Below are positions 17,276 through 27,566 of a DNA stretch of 46,286 bases, one piece after another. Numbering within the stretch: the stretch's first letter is position 1; every line of letters begins with the position of its first letter. This DNA is from Gemmatimonadota bacterium (GTDB lineage Bacteria > Gemmatimonadota > Gemmatimonadetes > Palauibacterales > KS3-K002). The position numbers and the translations under genes were made by a program. The DNA lies in assembly GCA_020344215.1 (NCBI GenBank), contig CP070815.1:2554358-2600643 (forward strand). Reading direction: 5' to 3'. A model generated the notes under the pieces. That model had not been told where the DNA came from. It did no database searches and worked only from the letters and a program-made list of their open reading frames with translations.

Positions 17276-18550
17276 CTACTCGTCCCCCGGCACTACCCAG
17301 CTCGGGTTCGCGAATATCCAGGGACGCAGGTTCCAGACCAGCGGCCCGACCTGCAGGCCGTACCTGTAGACTTCCACCCGATAGATCCCGGGCTCCGACA
17401 GCGGCCAGGCCAGCTCGGCACCTGCAACCCAGGCACGGTGCTCCCCGTTTAACACCACCCGATACAGCAACCGCTTGCTCGGACCGCCCCAGAACCCGGC
17501 ACGCAAGTACTGCCGGGGCGCCAATCCCACCGGTCGGCCCACACCGGTCGGGGCTCGGTCCGGCGTCGCGACCTGCAACACGAAATTGCGCGCCAATCGA
17601 GTGTCTCCGAACGAGATGAACACGCCGCCCGCCCGCAGGCCTTCAGCCAGCACCTGCATCGCCTCGACCGCGTCGGACGGCAGAGGCCGCCGCAGCTCGA
17701 TGTGATTGACCACGCTCTTGAAGAAGGGCTCGTAGCCGGGCACGAGCCGGTCGGCGACCCGGGTCTTCGGGTGAGCGTCCAGCGCGCCGACGGCCGTAAA
17801 GCGATTCCAGGGGTAGAGGGAATCAAACGCGGCTACGCCGGGCTGCCTGAAGCCCGCGCGGTGAAGGCGAAGCAAGCTCTGGTGCGCGCGGCCGAGCGGC
17901 GCGCTCGCCACCAGGGCGAGCACGTGGTAGACGACCCAGGGATCGGAGAGACGGGTCCGGCCGATATCGGCCAGGTCGAAGACCTCCCAGCCAACGATCC
18001 CCGGTGTCTCCCGCGGGCGCCAACTGTCCCGTGTCCTAGGGCTCCTCGAATGGGCGACGACGGCGGTGCCTGCTTGCCGCTCCAGTAGCTGGCCGAAAGC
18101 CTCCAGCTCGCCCTCCCAATGGGTCAATGCGGTGTCGAGCCCAAAGACCAGCACGCGACCCACGTCGCCGCCGAGCGGAATCTCTTGCCCCCGCACCAGG
18201 AGCACGCCCTCCTCGTAGCGCGCCTGGGTACGCCATAACTCCTGCGGGGCGTCGCTTGAGCGGTGATCGGTGATGATCACAAAATCGACGTCAGCCGCAC
18301 GGGCGGCCCGTATCACCTCCGACTCGCTCCCCACAGCATCGTGCGAACGCTGCGTGTGCACACCAAGCACCCCTGCGGCTCGAACACCTGCCGGTCTGAC
18401 CGGCGGTATGCCGTAAGCATCAGCCTCGATCGCGGGCTCAGTGGATACCCAGTGGACACGGGGGGCGATGTAGCCAGCCGCCAGGTACAGTGCCAAGGCG
18501 GCGATCAGCAGACGCCAGATCTTCGGCCGGCGCAAGCGGGGCTTACCCAA
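17276..18550 (-). CDS. Membrane-anchored PHP-domain (CehA/McbA-like) protein
   Basis: A 424-residue protein with an N-terminal membrane anchor (about 12-29) and a PHP-type metallophosphoesterase-like domain (about 60-300) facing out of the cytoplasm. Metal motifs are partly recognisable: GVHTQRSHD (63-71) in place of the usual HxHTxxSDG, and ITDHRS (TDH at 94-96). The first histidine of HxH is replaced by glycine, so the trinuclear site is incomplete or rearranged. The C-terminal about 120 residues look like a beta-sandwich. The start is a TTG at 18550 with GGGAG seven bases upstream, 16 bp after the gyrB stop; the frame upstream overlaps gyrB and is not coding. Function is unknown. Confidence 0.72.
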   Translation of the reverse strand: MGKPRLRRPKIWRLLIAALALYLAAGYIAPRVHWVSTEPAIEADAYGIPPVRPAGVRAAGVLGVHTQRSHDAVGSESEVIRAARAADVDFVIITDHRSSDAPQELWRTQARYEEGVLLVRGQEIPLGGDVGRVLVFGLDTALTHWEGELEAFGQLLERQAGTAVVAHSRSPRTRDSWRPRETPGIVGWEVFDLADIGRTRLSDPWVVYHVLALVASAPLGRAHQSLLRLHRAGFRQPGVAAFDSLYPWNRFTAVGALDAHPKTRVADRLVPGYEPFFKSVVNHIELRRPLPSDAVEAMQVLAEGLRAGGVFISFGDTRLARNFVLQVATPDRAPTGVGRPVGLAPRQYLRAGFWGGPSKRLLYRVVLNGEHRAWVAGAELAWPLSEPGIYRVEVYRYGLQVGPLVWNLRPWIFANPSWVVPGDE

Positions 18551-18566
18551 GCCTGTGCTCCCGAGA

Positions 18567-20636
<2,070 letters not shown>

Positions 20637-20666
20637 TCAGTCCTCGGCTCTCGCACGCCCCGTCCC

Positions 20667-20990
20667 TTACCGCTGGGCGCTCGCGGCAAGCCTGAACACG
20701 ATCTTCTCAAATCCACCACTCCTCGACCGGCCCGCGTTCAGCCGCTCGAGGATCCGACGCTCCATCATCCGAAGCTCCATCAGCCAGGCGGAGGAACGTA
20801 CCTCCACAAACAGCGTACCTCGCTCGAAACCGACGGGCGTAGCGACCTGGGCGATCTGTGGGCCGACGCGGTCGGCCCAGTCGTTGAGCACCGACGCCCG
20901 CTGCACGCCTTCCAGCAGACCGCAGGCACGGAGCAGCTCGTCGACCAGCCCCCCCACACGGCGGGGCGACCCACCGCGCTCCTCGCTCAT
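20667..20990 (-). CDS. DciA-like (DUF721) protein
   Basis: A 107-residue protein of the DUF721/DciA family, members of which load or assist the replicative helicase DnaB in bacteria lacking DnaC. The N-terminal helical part has GGLVDELLRACGLLEGVQRASVLNDWADRVG and the following segment GTLFVEVRSSAWLMELRMMERRILERLN is characteristic. The ATG at 20990 overlaps the recF stop (ATGA), giving tight coupling; a longer frame upstream runs through recF and is not real. The recF-DUF721-gyrB order is widespread in bacteria. Small size and short family motifs make the symbol less sure than the family. Confidence 0.8.
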   Translation of the reverse strand: MSEERGGSPRRVGGLVDELLRACGLLEGVQRASVLNDWADRVGPQIAQVATPVGFERGTLFVEVRSSAWLMELRMMERRILERLNAGRSRSGGFEKIVFRLAASAQR

Positions 20991-22129
20991 ACGGGACGCA
21001 CCGTGCCGCTGACGACCCGATATTCCGCCAGGCTGTCGCCCATGAATGCAAACTCGCTGGGTTTCGGCGAGGTCACGAAGACCTGCCCCCATTCTTCCGC
21101 CGTGAACAGCTCCACGACCCGCCCCGCTCGCTGCGGGTCGAACTCGGCCAGGACGTCGTCGAGCATTACAATCGGGAGACGGCCCCGCGCGGCGCGCAGC
21201 GTCTCGGCCTCTACTAGCCTCAGGGCCACCGCGGCGCTCCGTTGCTGACCGGCGGACCCGAAGGTCCTCAACTGCATCGCCTCGGGGCCGGCGCCCACCC
21301 AGAAGCGGAGGTCATCGCGGTGCGGTCCCACCAGGGTCAATCCCCGACGCCGCTCCTTAGCGGTGACCCGCTCGATCTCGACGTGGAAAGCTTCGGCCCA
21401 TCGCTCACGCGAGACGACCGGGCCCACCCCGCCCGGCGCCGGGATCGACGGAGCGTACTCCATCTCCGCCTCCCGGCCACCCGAGATCGCGGAGTAGTAG
21501 CGGGCGAAGCTCGCCTGCCTTGAGCCTACCCAGCGCGCCCGGGCCTCGGCGAGCCGGCTCCCGGCATCCACCAACCCCGCGTTCCAAGCGGCCAGCTCCG
21601 CCGGGCTCGCGTCATCCCGGAGCAACCCGTTCCGCTGCGACAGGATCTGCCGGTAGCGCTGCAGGGCCGCGAGGTACCCCGGCTCCACCAGCGAGAGGAT
21701 GATGTCGAGGAAGCGTCTGCGCGCGCCGGGACCCCCGGCCACGATCTCAACGTCGCTGGCGGTGAAGACGATGGCACCGACCTGGCCGATCGCCTCGCCG
21801 ACCCGGTCGGGCTCACGGCCGTCGACCGTCACCTTCTTCCGGCGCCCTTCCCGCGCGTAGCCTGCCGCCACCTCCACCTCCTCGCCGCCGGCGCCCGCCG
21901 AGAGATGCGCTTCGACCCGGAAGTGCCCGCACCCGAAGGTGACGAGCTGCTCATCCCGCGCCCCGCGGAATGAGCGGAAGATCTCCAGGTAATAGATGGC
22001 CTCCAGCAGATTGGTCTTGCCCTGACCGTTGTCGCCGATCAGGGCCGCGCCGCGCTCCGGAAAATCGACGGTCTCATCCTCAAAATTCCGGAAATTACGG
22101 ATAGAAATCCGCTGGAGTAGCACCTGCAA
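20987..22129 (-). CDS. recF: DNA replication/repair ATPase RecF
   Basis: An SMC-like ATPase that helps load RecA at stalled forks. The Walker A GDNGQGKT is at 32-39, an ABC-type signature lies in FGSAGQQRSAAVALRL, and Walker B is IVMLDDVLAEFD with the D-loop following. The 380 residues match RecF. It leads the recF-dciA-gyrB operon. dnaA and dnaN, often immediately upstream, are absent: a 265-bp non-coding gap and an unrelated gene precede it. Confidence 0.94.
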   Translation of the reverse strand: MQVLLQRISIRNFRNFEDETVDFPERGAALIGDNGQGKTNLLEAIYYLEIFRSFRGARDEQLVTFGCGHFRVEAHLSAGAGGEEVEVAAGYAREGRRKKVTVDGREPDRVGEAIGQVGAIVFTASDVEIVAGGPGARRRFLDIILSLVEPGYLAALQRYRQILSQRNGLLRDDASPAELAAWNAGLVDAGSRLAEARARWVGSRQASFARYYSAISGGREAEMEYAPSIPAPGGVGPVVSRERWAEAFHVEIERVTAKERRRGLTLVGPHRDDLRFWVGAGPEAMQLRTFGSAGQQRSAAVALRLVEAETLRAARGRLPIVMLDDVLAEFDPQRAGRVVELFTAEEWGQVFVTSPKPSEFAFMGDSLAEYRVVSGTVRPV

Positions 22130-22324
22130 AATTTATGTAAGAAAGCGCCTTTTCTCAAGGCGACCCGGGCCGTGCCGAGGGGCCAATTCTGTGCATTTTG
22201 CCACAGCCGCGAGGGGCGTCGGAGGCGGCAGATCGTCCCCTGCCTCACCAGCGGTTGCGTGGGAGTCGAGGCTGTCGTCGAGCGGTACTCGAGGTGTGCC
22301 TCCGGCGCAGCCGCCGCTCCTGCA

Positions 22325-22356
22325 ATCGAGCCGGCCGACAGGACCCCCGGCTCGAT
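22325..22356. terminator. Possible hairpin terminator after the two-TM gene
   Basis: A 10-bp perfect stem (ATCGAGCCGG at 22325-22334 with CCGGCTCGAT at 22347-22356) with a 12-base loop lies 39 bp beyond the stop codon. There is no T tract on either strand, so it may act with Rho or only protect the 3' end. Confidence 0.35.
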
Positions 22357-22394
22357 CAAACCTGCACGCTAAGTTCGCTCGGCTAGCGCGACCC

Positions 22395-23189
22395 TTACTT
22401 CAGCAAGTCGCGCCACGACGGTCTGGGTGGCTCGAGCGGCTCGTCGTGTTCGATTCGGTCCAACAAGCCATCTAGAATCAGCCGCATTTTCTCAACCGCT
22501 CGGCGGTAGCCCGCCCGGGCCAGCGACACGGTGACAGCTACTATCGCTGGCGTCGCCAGCACCCAGACGTCGGGGATCTGGTATTCCGCCAGGATCAGCC
22601 AGACCGCCGCCAGGGTCAGCGGCACACCTACCGCGACGGCCAGGCCCCAGAACCAACCCGAGCGCTCGTTCCCGAGATCGGACGTCAGCGATACCTGGCA
22701 CGCCTCCTCGCTCATCGGAACGACGCTGAGCTCGACCGCTCGGCCTCGCTTGGCCAACTGATAGCCCCGCCCAAAGATATCGAGGCCCCGCATAACTGAA
22801 GCCACGACGCCTTTGTCGGGTTCCCATAGCGACGTCTGCTGCGTGCGGCGGATCAGCTGAAGGCTCTGGTTTGTATGGAAATGCGTCTCGAGCTCCTGCT
22901 GGACCTCCTCCGCCGGCCGCGGCACCGTACGGGTAGTCGTCACCAGCCCCGAGCCGCAGAGCCGGGAGATCCAGCCGCGCTCCGCCAGCAGACCGCCGGC
23001 GCCGCCCCGTTGCTCGGCAAGCGCCCGATGGATGCTGGCCTCGGACAGGCCGACCTCCTGAGCGATGCGCACGACCTCCGCCTCGCTGAGCTCAGGAACG
23101 GTGGAGCCCGACTCGGACTCCAGCTCCGTCGCTCTACGGATTACTTCCTCGAGTTCTCGGCGCGTGAGGTAACGGCCGCCCGATTCCAT
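22395..23189 (-). CDS. Two-transmembrane protein with N-terminal helical module, unknown function
   Basis: I do not recognise a named family. The 264 residues start with a helical module (about 8-60: LTRRELEEVIRRATELES...LSEAEVVRIAQEVGLSEASIHRALAE) seen at the N-terminus of assorted small bacterial membrane proteins, followed by a soluble domain (about 85-175) and two transmembrane helices at about 180-201 and 207-226, then a short cytoplasmic tail. The ATG at 23189 begins the module; GGGGTG lies about 8 bases upstream. A longer frame runs through Arg-rich nonsense and is rejected. It is 61 bp downstream of the SPFH gene on the same strand and is probably cotranscribed with it. Confidence 0.72.
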   Translation of the reverse strand: MESGGRYLTRRELEEVIRRATELESESGSTVPELSEAEVVRIAQEVGLSEASIHRALAEQRGGAGGLLAERGWISRLCGSGLVTTTRTVPRPAEEVQQELETHFHTNQSLQLIRRTQQTSLWEPDKGVVASVMRGLDIFGRGYQLAKRGRAVELSVVPMSEEACQVSLTSDLGNERSGWFWGLAVAVGVPLTLAAVWLILAEYQIPDVWVLATPAIVAVTVSLARAGYRRAVEKMRLILDGLLDRIEHDEPLEPPRPSWRDLLK

Positions 23190-23250
23190 TGGCTGTGCAC
23201 CCCGGACGATAAGAGCGCGATGAGAGCGCGTCAGAGCCGCGTACGGCCCG

Positions 23251-24129
23251 TCACTCGCTCTTCTTCTTCTCCGCCCGAGCCGTCTCGCCGGACGCGAGCC
23301 TACCGGGCGGCTCGGTGGCCGCAGGCAGCTCGGGGACCTCCTCCTCTTCCAGCGCTTCCTCCGCCGACTCCTCGGCCTCCTTCTGGATCCTGCGCCTGAA
23401 CGGCTCGAACAGATCCAACGGTATCGGGAAGAGCGTGGTAGAGTTGTTCTCCGCGGCGATCTCGGATACGGTCTGCAGGAAGCGAAGCTGCAGCGCCGCC
23501 GGATCGGCACTCATGATCTTCGCCGCCGCGACGAGCCTGCGTGACGCCTGATGCTCGCCCAGTGCGTTGACGACCTTCGCGCGACGCTCGCGTTCCGCCT
23601 CCGCCTGCCTGGCCATCGCCCGCTTCATCTCCTGTGGCAGATCGATGTCCTTCACCTCCACCGCCGTCACCTCGATGCCCCAGAAGTCGGTCTGCTCGTC
23701 GATGATCGTCCGCAGCATATCGTTGTACTTCTCGCGCTCGGCGAGCAGGTCGTCCAGTTCGGCCTGGCCGATCACCGACCTGAGCGTCGTCTGCGCGAGC
23801 TGCGATGTAGCGAACAGGAAGTCCTCCACCTCCACGATCGCCTTGACCGGAACGCTCACGCGGAAGTAGAGAACGGCGTTGACCTTCACCGACACGTTGT
23901 CGCGGGTGATCACATCCTGCGGCGGTATGTCCATAGCGACGATCCGCAGGCTGACGCGCTGCATACGCTCGATGCCGAAGGGAACCAGGAATATCAGCCC
24001 AGGCCCGCGAGCTCCACGCAAGCGACCGAGCCGGAACACGACCGCCCGCTCGTACTCCCAGAGTATTCTGAGACTCGTGGCCAAGGCGGTGGCGCCGGCC
24101 ACGGCCAGGGCAGCAAGTAGTACTTCCAC
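23251..24129 (-). CDS. SPFH/band 7 (stomatin/slipin-like) membrane protein
   Basis: A 292-residue inner-membrane scaffold protein of the SPFH superfamily. One N-terminal transmembrane helix (about 2-22) is followed by the SPFH domain ([30 protein letters not shown] ... [18 protein letters not shown]) to about 190, a coiled-coil oligomerisation stretch (about 195-225: [22 protein letters not shown]), and an acidic Glu-rich C-terminal tail ending in KKKSE. The start is a GTG at 24129 with GGGGGTC just upstream. Related proteins organise lipid microdomains and regulate proteases; no NfeD partner is adjacent. The following two-TM gene may be its partner. Confidence 0.88.
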   Translation of the reverse strand: MEVLLAALAVAGATALATSLRILWEYERAVVFRLGRLRGARGPGLIFLVPFGIERMQRVSLRIVAMDIPPQDVITRDNVSVKVNAVLYFRVSVPVKAIVEVEDFLFATSQLAQTTLRSVIGQAELDDLLAEREKYNDMLRTIIDEQTDFWGIEVTAVEVKDIDLPQEMKRAMARQAEAERERRAKVVNALGEHQASRRLVAAAKIMSADPAALQLRFLQTVSEIAAENNSTTLFPIPLDLFEPFRRRIQKEAEESAEEALEEEEVPELPAATEPPGRLASGETARAEKKKSE

Positions 24130-24221
24130 GATCGACCCCCAGGTTCTGGTATACCGAAATGATGACGGATGGAAGTTAGGAGAATGGTTGCAGCCGCGCG
24201 AGAACCGCAGGGGCGAGTATG

Positions 24222-24289
24222 AAAAGCCCCCGGCACTCCTGCCCGCAGTCTTGGCGGACGAACCGGAAACGGACGGAGCCGCCGGGGGC
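24222..24289 (-). terminator. Intrinsic terminator for the cytochrome c gene
   Basis: On the minus strand GCCCCCGGC at 24281-24289 pairs with 24226-24234 (9 bp) and is followed at once by TTTT (24225-24222). The 46-base loop may fold further. It lies 45 bp after the cytochrome stop codon. Confidence 0.5.
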
Positions 24290-24334
24290 GTCGGGACGCC
24301 GGCGGTCAAGCCGACGCCACAATCCCGCGTGATC

Positions 24335-24802
24335 TTACTTGCCCAGGGTCCACACGTAAGCGGCGACCTGCCTCACCTGGTCGTCGGTGATGCCACTTCC
24401 ACCTTTCGCCGGCATCGCGGTGCCCGTGGTGGATGCGCCCGAATCGACACCGTTCATAACGGTCTGGACAATGCCGTCGAACGAGCCATCGCTGTGAGTC
24501 CAATCGCTGTCGGCCAGATTGGCGCCCAGCCCGGGCATCCCCTGACCTTCGGCGCCGTGGCAGACGTAGCAGAGACCTGCACCAGCGTAGACGTCCTTGC
24601 CCTGGTTCACTGTCTCCATCGTCACTCCCTCGGGCAGCTCCATCTCCTGCTGGCCCTCGGTCGCCGCCGCGTCTGACACCTGAGCCTCGGCGCTCGCGCC
24701 CGAACCCGCCTCCTGCGACCCAGCCTCACCGCCGGAGCAGGCGATGAAAGCCGCCAGCCCGAACGCCAACCCCAGCGCCATCAGTGAGTTCTTGCGAGAC
24801 AT
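24335..24802 (-). CDS. Mono-heme cytochrome c lipoprotein
   Basis: A 155-residue periplasmic c-type cytochrome held to the membrane by lipid. The signal peptide ends in FIAC, so C22 is lipidated. After a low-complexity Ala/Gly/Ser/Glu linker (23-58) a class I cytochrome c domain begins. The heme-binding motif is C78-Y-V-C81-H82 and the distal ligand is probably M130 (TAMPAKGG). The ATG at 24802 has GGAGGGA upstream; an ORF extension further upstream is non-coding. It most likely carries electrons to a periplasmic reductase or oxidase not present in the window. Confidence 0.9.
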   Translation of the reverse strand: MSRKNSLMALGLAFGLAAFIACSGGEAGSQEAGSGASAEAQVSDAAATEGQQEMELPEGVTMETVNQGKDVYAGAGLCYVCHGAEGQGMPGLGANLADSDWTHSDGSFDGIVQTVMNGVDSGASTTGTAMPAKGGSGITDDQVRQVAAYVWTLGK

Positions 24803-24961
24803 CTGTTCCCTCCGCTGTGGTTTGCCAATCAGCCCGCGCCCAGCAGCGCCCCGCACCAACCCTTCCCATACGGCCGGAGCCCAAGCGCCAACGGCGAGCT
24901 GCGTCGTTACTCTGAGAGAGGAAGATTTCGGGACGGATAATACCCGGGCCCTTCAGGCCCG

Positions 24962-25621
24962 TCAAGCAGATTCGCTCGAGCTTCCCCTGGCCGAACCGCA
25001 CCGCGCGCAGAACGACCAGGCCGGGTCGAGTTGCGCGCCGCAGGTTCGGCAGACGTCCGGCAACAGGCGGCGCCCGCAGAACGGACAGTAGACTGAGCCG
25101 GCCAACGGCTCTGCCCCGCACTGGGGGCAGACTTCCAACGGCGTTTGCGGGTCGCTCTCAACATCCGCTGCCTGCCCCGCCTCCGCCGGCGACAGCGCAG
25201 CGCGTTCCTCCTTGTGACTCTCTATCGCCTCGCTCACCCAATCGACGCCCTCGCGCAACTCCGGCGGCGCATAGCGAATGTCTCCGGGTGGTGGGATCTT
25301 TTCCGGATTGAGCCAAACCCGAACATCAGGAAAGGCGAGGAAGCGGCGGACGTCGGGCAGCGCCTCCTCGAGGCCGGCTCGCAGCTCCTCCTGTACCTGG
25401 CGATCGCTGGCCAGGTAATCACGCTCCCCCGCCAACATGCGCGTCAGAGTCGCCTCGTAGTCTTCGTGTGACCCGAACCCCACGCGGTTACGGATCCGCG
25501 GATAGGGGATGACCTGGTCGTGGACCTCGGCGAAGGTGAGTGGCTCGTCCTTTAAGACGGACGGTCGCTCACGGCGCAGTATCTCCACAAACTCGTAGTA
25601 GAGCCGGTCAAGATCGTCCAT
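24962..25621 (-). CDS. Zinc-ribbon protein of unknown function
   Basis: A 219-residue cytoplasmic protein, family not recognised. The N-terminal two-thirds is an acidic, helical domain (DDLDRLYYEFVEILRRERP...). The C-terminus carries a double zinc ribbon with four CxxC knuckles: CPQCGAEP, CPFCGRRLLPD, CRTCGAQL and CARCGSARG. The ATG at 25621 is preferred to a TTG at 25630 but neither has a clear ribosome site. A copy of a TCCAACATCC-type repeat sits 19 bp upstream. Confidence 0.7.
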   Translation of the reverse strand: MDDLDRLYYEFVEILRRERPSVLKDEPLTFAEVHDQVIPYPRIRNRVGFGSHEDYEATLTRMLAGERDYLASDRQVQEELRAGLEEALPDVRRFLAFPDVRVWLNPEKIPPPGDIRYAPPELREGVDWVSEAIESHKEERAALSPAEAGQAADVESDPQTPLEVCPQCGAEPLAGSVYCPFCGRRLLPDVCRTCGAQLDPAWSFCARCGSARGSSSESA

Positions 25622-25639
25622 AGGATTCAATATCGGATA

Positions 25640-25652
25640 TCCAACATCCAGC
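25640..25652. repeat. Copy of the TCCAACATCCAGC repeat
   Basis: The 13-mer TCCAACATCCAGC occurs here, within GATATCCAACATCCAGC, and again identically at 42039-42051 inside the left arm of the inverted-repeat element. Here it sits just upstream of the zinc-ribbon start codon and next to ATTCAATATC (25625-25634), which resembles the degenerate right arm of that element. Confidence 0.4.
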
Positions 25653-25745
25653 TCTCGGTTGCAATATGGTTCCCAGTGAACCGGTAAAACGCGTGCTGCT
25701 CGATTCCCATTGCTTCATCCCTTCTGGGCTTGACTCTTGGAAGTC

Positions 25746-27116
25746 TTATCCCTCATCGTCGCCGCTCGACCTCGACGGTTTCGAGCGCCGTACCCGTGTC
25801 AGCTCGTCATCGTTCGCGAGCAGTCGCACGAGGCGTACGCGGCGCTCGTCCACTTGCTCGACCACCAGGTGGACGCCCGAGACCTGTACTGCGTCGCCCC
25901 GCTTGGGCACCTGGCCCAGCTCGCCGAGTATGAAACCGCCCAATGTGTCGTAGTCTTCCTCGGGCAGTTCGAGCCCGAACTTCTCGTTCACTTCGTCGAT
26001 GGGCGCACCGCCGTCGATCAGCGGCTGGCCGCCGAGCGACGTCGTGAACATGGGGCGCGCCTCGTCGTACTCGTCGTAGATCTCGCCGACGATCTCCTCT
26101 ATGAGATCCTCGAGGGTCACCAGACCGTCGGTGCCGCCAAACTCGTCAACGACGATCGCCATGTGCACCTTGAGCCGGCGCAGCTCGGCGAGCAGTTCAT
26201 CCACCGACTTCGTATCGGGCACGAAATAGGGCTCCCGCATGATCTTCGTTACGTCAAAACTGTCCGGCTCCCCCGCCGCAGCCGGCGACAGCAGGTCTTT
26301 CGCCAGGACCACCCCGACGACGTTGTCGAGGTTGTCGCTGTAGACGGGCAGCCTGGAATGGCCTGAGCGGGTAATCATCGCCACCAGCCGCTCGAAGTCG
26401 ACGTCGACGGGCACGGCCACGATGTCCGGTCGCGGCGTCATCACCTCCCGGGCGACGGTGCGCGTCAGCTCGAAGACGCCATGGATCATCGCCTGCTCAT
26501 CCAGCTCGACCATCCCCACATCATGGCTCCGCTTGACGAGCAGCATAATCTCTTCCGGACTGTGCACTCGCTCCGCCTCGGAGGGCAGGCGAACTCGCAG
26601 TACCCGCAGCAGCTGATTGGCGGATTCGTTGAGCGACCAGATCAACGGCTGGCCCGTTCGAGTGAAGAGGATCAGGGGCTGGATAATCCAGCGAGACACC
26701 TCCTCGGGATGAAAGATCGCCAGCGCCTTGGGTGCCACCTCACCGAGTACGACGTGCAGATAGGTGATGATCGTGAACGCGATGACCACCGCCACCGCGT
26801 GGCTCGCGATCGCATCGAATGGCTGTGGGACACCCGAGAAGAGGGCGATGAGAGTCTGAGCGATGGCGGGCTCGCCGATCCAGCCGAGTCCCAGGGAAGC
26901 AAGCGTGATGCCGACCTGGCACGACGACAGATACAGGTTGAGATCGTCACGCGCCTTTCTGACAGCCCGCGCCAGCCGATCGCCCCGCTCAGCGAGACCG
27001 GCGAGTCGCAATTCGTCGGCGCTGACCAGCGCGAATTCTGCCGCGACAAAGAAGCCGTTGGCGCCCACCAAGAGGAGGACGGCCAACAGCTTCCAAGCGA
27101 CCTCAATCGTGGTCAT
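25746..27116 (-). CDS. CNNM/CorC-HlyC family membrane protein (DUF21 + CBS pair)
   Basis: A 456-residue member of the bacterial CNNM/HCC family, linked to Mg2+/Co2+ efflux or homeostasis. The N-terminal DUF21 domain (about 1-195) has four hydrophobic segments, with NGFFVAAEFALV and GEVAPKALAIFHPE motifs typical of it. A CBS-domain pair spans about 210-330 (VMTPRPDIVAVPVD...RSGHSRLPVY...VVLAKDLLS...VHMAIVVDEFGGTDGLVTLEDLIEEIVGEI), and a CorC/HlyC transporter-associated domain about 350-435. The end is a charged tail. The role is inferred from the family; many members are still called hemolysins without evidence for lysis. Confidence 0.9.
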   Translation of the reverse strand: MTTIEVAWKLLAVLLLVGANGFFVAAEFALVSADELRLAGLAERGDRLARAVRKARDDLNLYLSSCQVGITLASLGLGWIGEPAIAQTLIALFSGVPQPFDAIASHAVAVVIAFTIITYLHVVLGEVAPKALAIFHPEEVSRWIIQPLILFTRTGQPLIWSLNESANQLLRVLRVRLPSEAERVHSPEEIMLLVKRSHDVGMVELDEQAMIHGVFELTRTVAREVMTPRPDIVAVPVDVDFERLVAMITRSGHSRLPVYSDNLDNVVGVVLAKDLLSPAAAGEPDSFDVTKIMREPYFVPDTKSVDELLAELRRLKVHMAIVVDEFGGTDGLVTLEDLIEEIVGEIYDEYDEARPMFTTSLGGQPLIDGGAPIDEVNEKFGLELPEEDYDTLGGFILGELGQVPKRGDAVQVSGVHLVVEQVDERRVRLVRLLANDDELTRVRRSKPSRSSGDDEG

Positions 27117-27183
27117 CTAATTCAACGGGCAGGCTAGAAGAGGGCCCTGGCGCACCGGCCAGGGCGGAGTCGTCTGGTACTCC

Positions 27184-27459
27184 TCAGTTCGTGCCCTCGC
27201 TATCCGCTCCGCCTTGGCCGCCGTACGATATGACCGGCTCGCAGTAACGCCGACCTATAGCGCTGAGTTCGGCCAGCTCCTCCTCGGTCACCCCAGGATA
27301 ACGCTTGGCTATGTACTCCATCGTCTCCTTGAACCAGACGTCCTTTTGCTCCTCGGTGGCCTGCAGTACCCCACAATGCCTGATCTGGCCTAGTAACTCA
27401 TTACGGGCTCTGTCGAACAACGAAGCTTGTGGTCTGACCTCCTTGCTGCGTTTGCCCAA
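27184..27459 (-). CDS. Small protein of unknown function
   Basis: A 91-residue acidic-to-neutral protein with no recognised domain. It has a basic N-terminus (MGKRSKEVRP), a helical middle (QKDVWFKETMEYIAKRYPGVTEEELAELSAIGRRYC) and a glycine-rich C-terminus. The start is a TTG at 27459 with a perfect GAGGAGG five bases upstream, which supports it as a real gene. It is upstream of and on the same strand as the CNNM gene (67-bp gap holding a 7-bp GCCCTGG/CCAGGGC hairpin) and is divergent from the hydantoinase-B gene. Confidence 0.6.
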   Translation of the reverse strand: MGKRSKEVRPQASLFDRARNELLGQIRHCGVLQATEEQKDVWFKETMEYIAKRYPGVTEEELAELSAIGRRYCEPVISYGGQGGADSEGTN

Positions 27460-27566
27460 GATTGCCTCCTCTACCTACAATTACACTGCGTCGCCGGGCT
27501 CTGCGGGCGAGCCTGCGGTGAGCAGCCATTGGCGAACAGCCATAATAATAAAGACAGGCCCACGAC

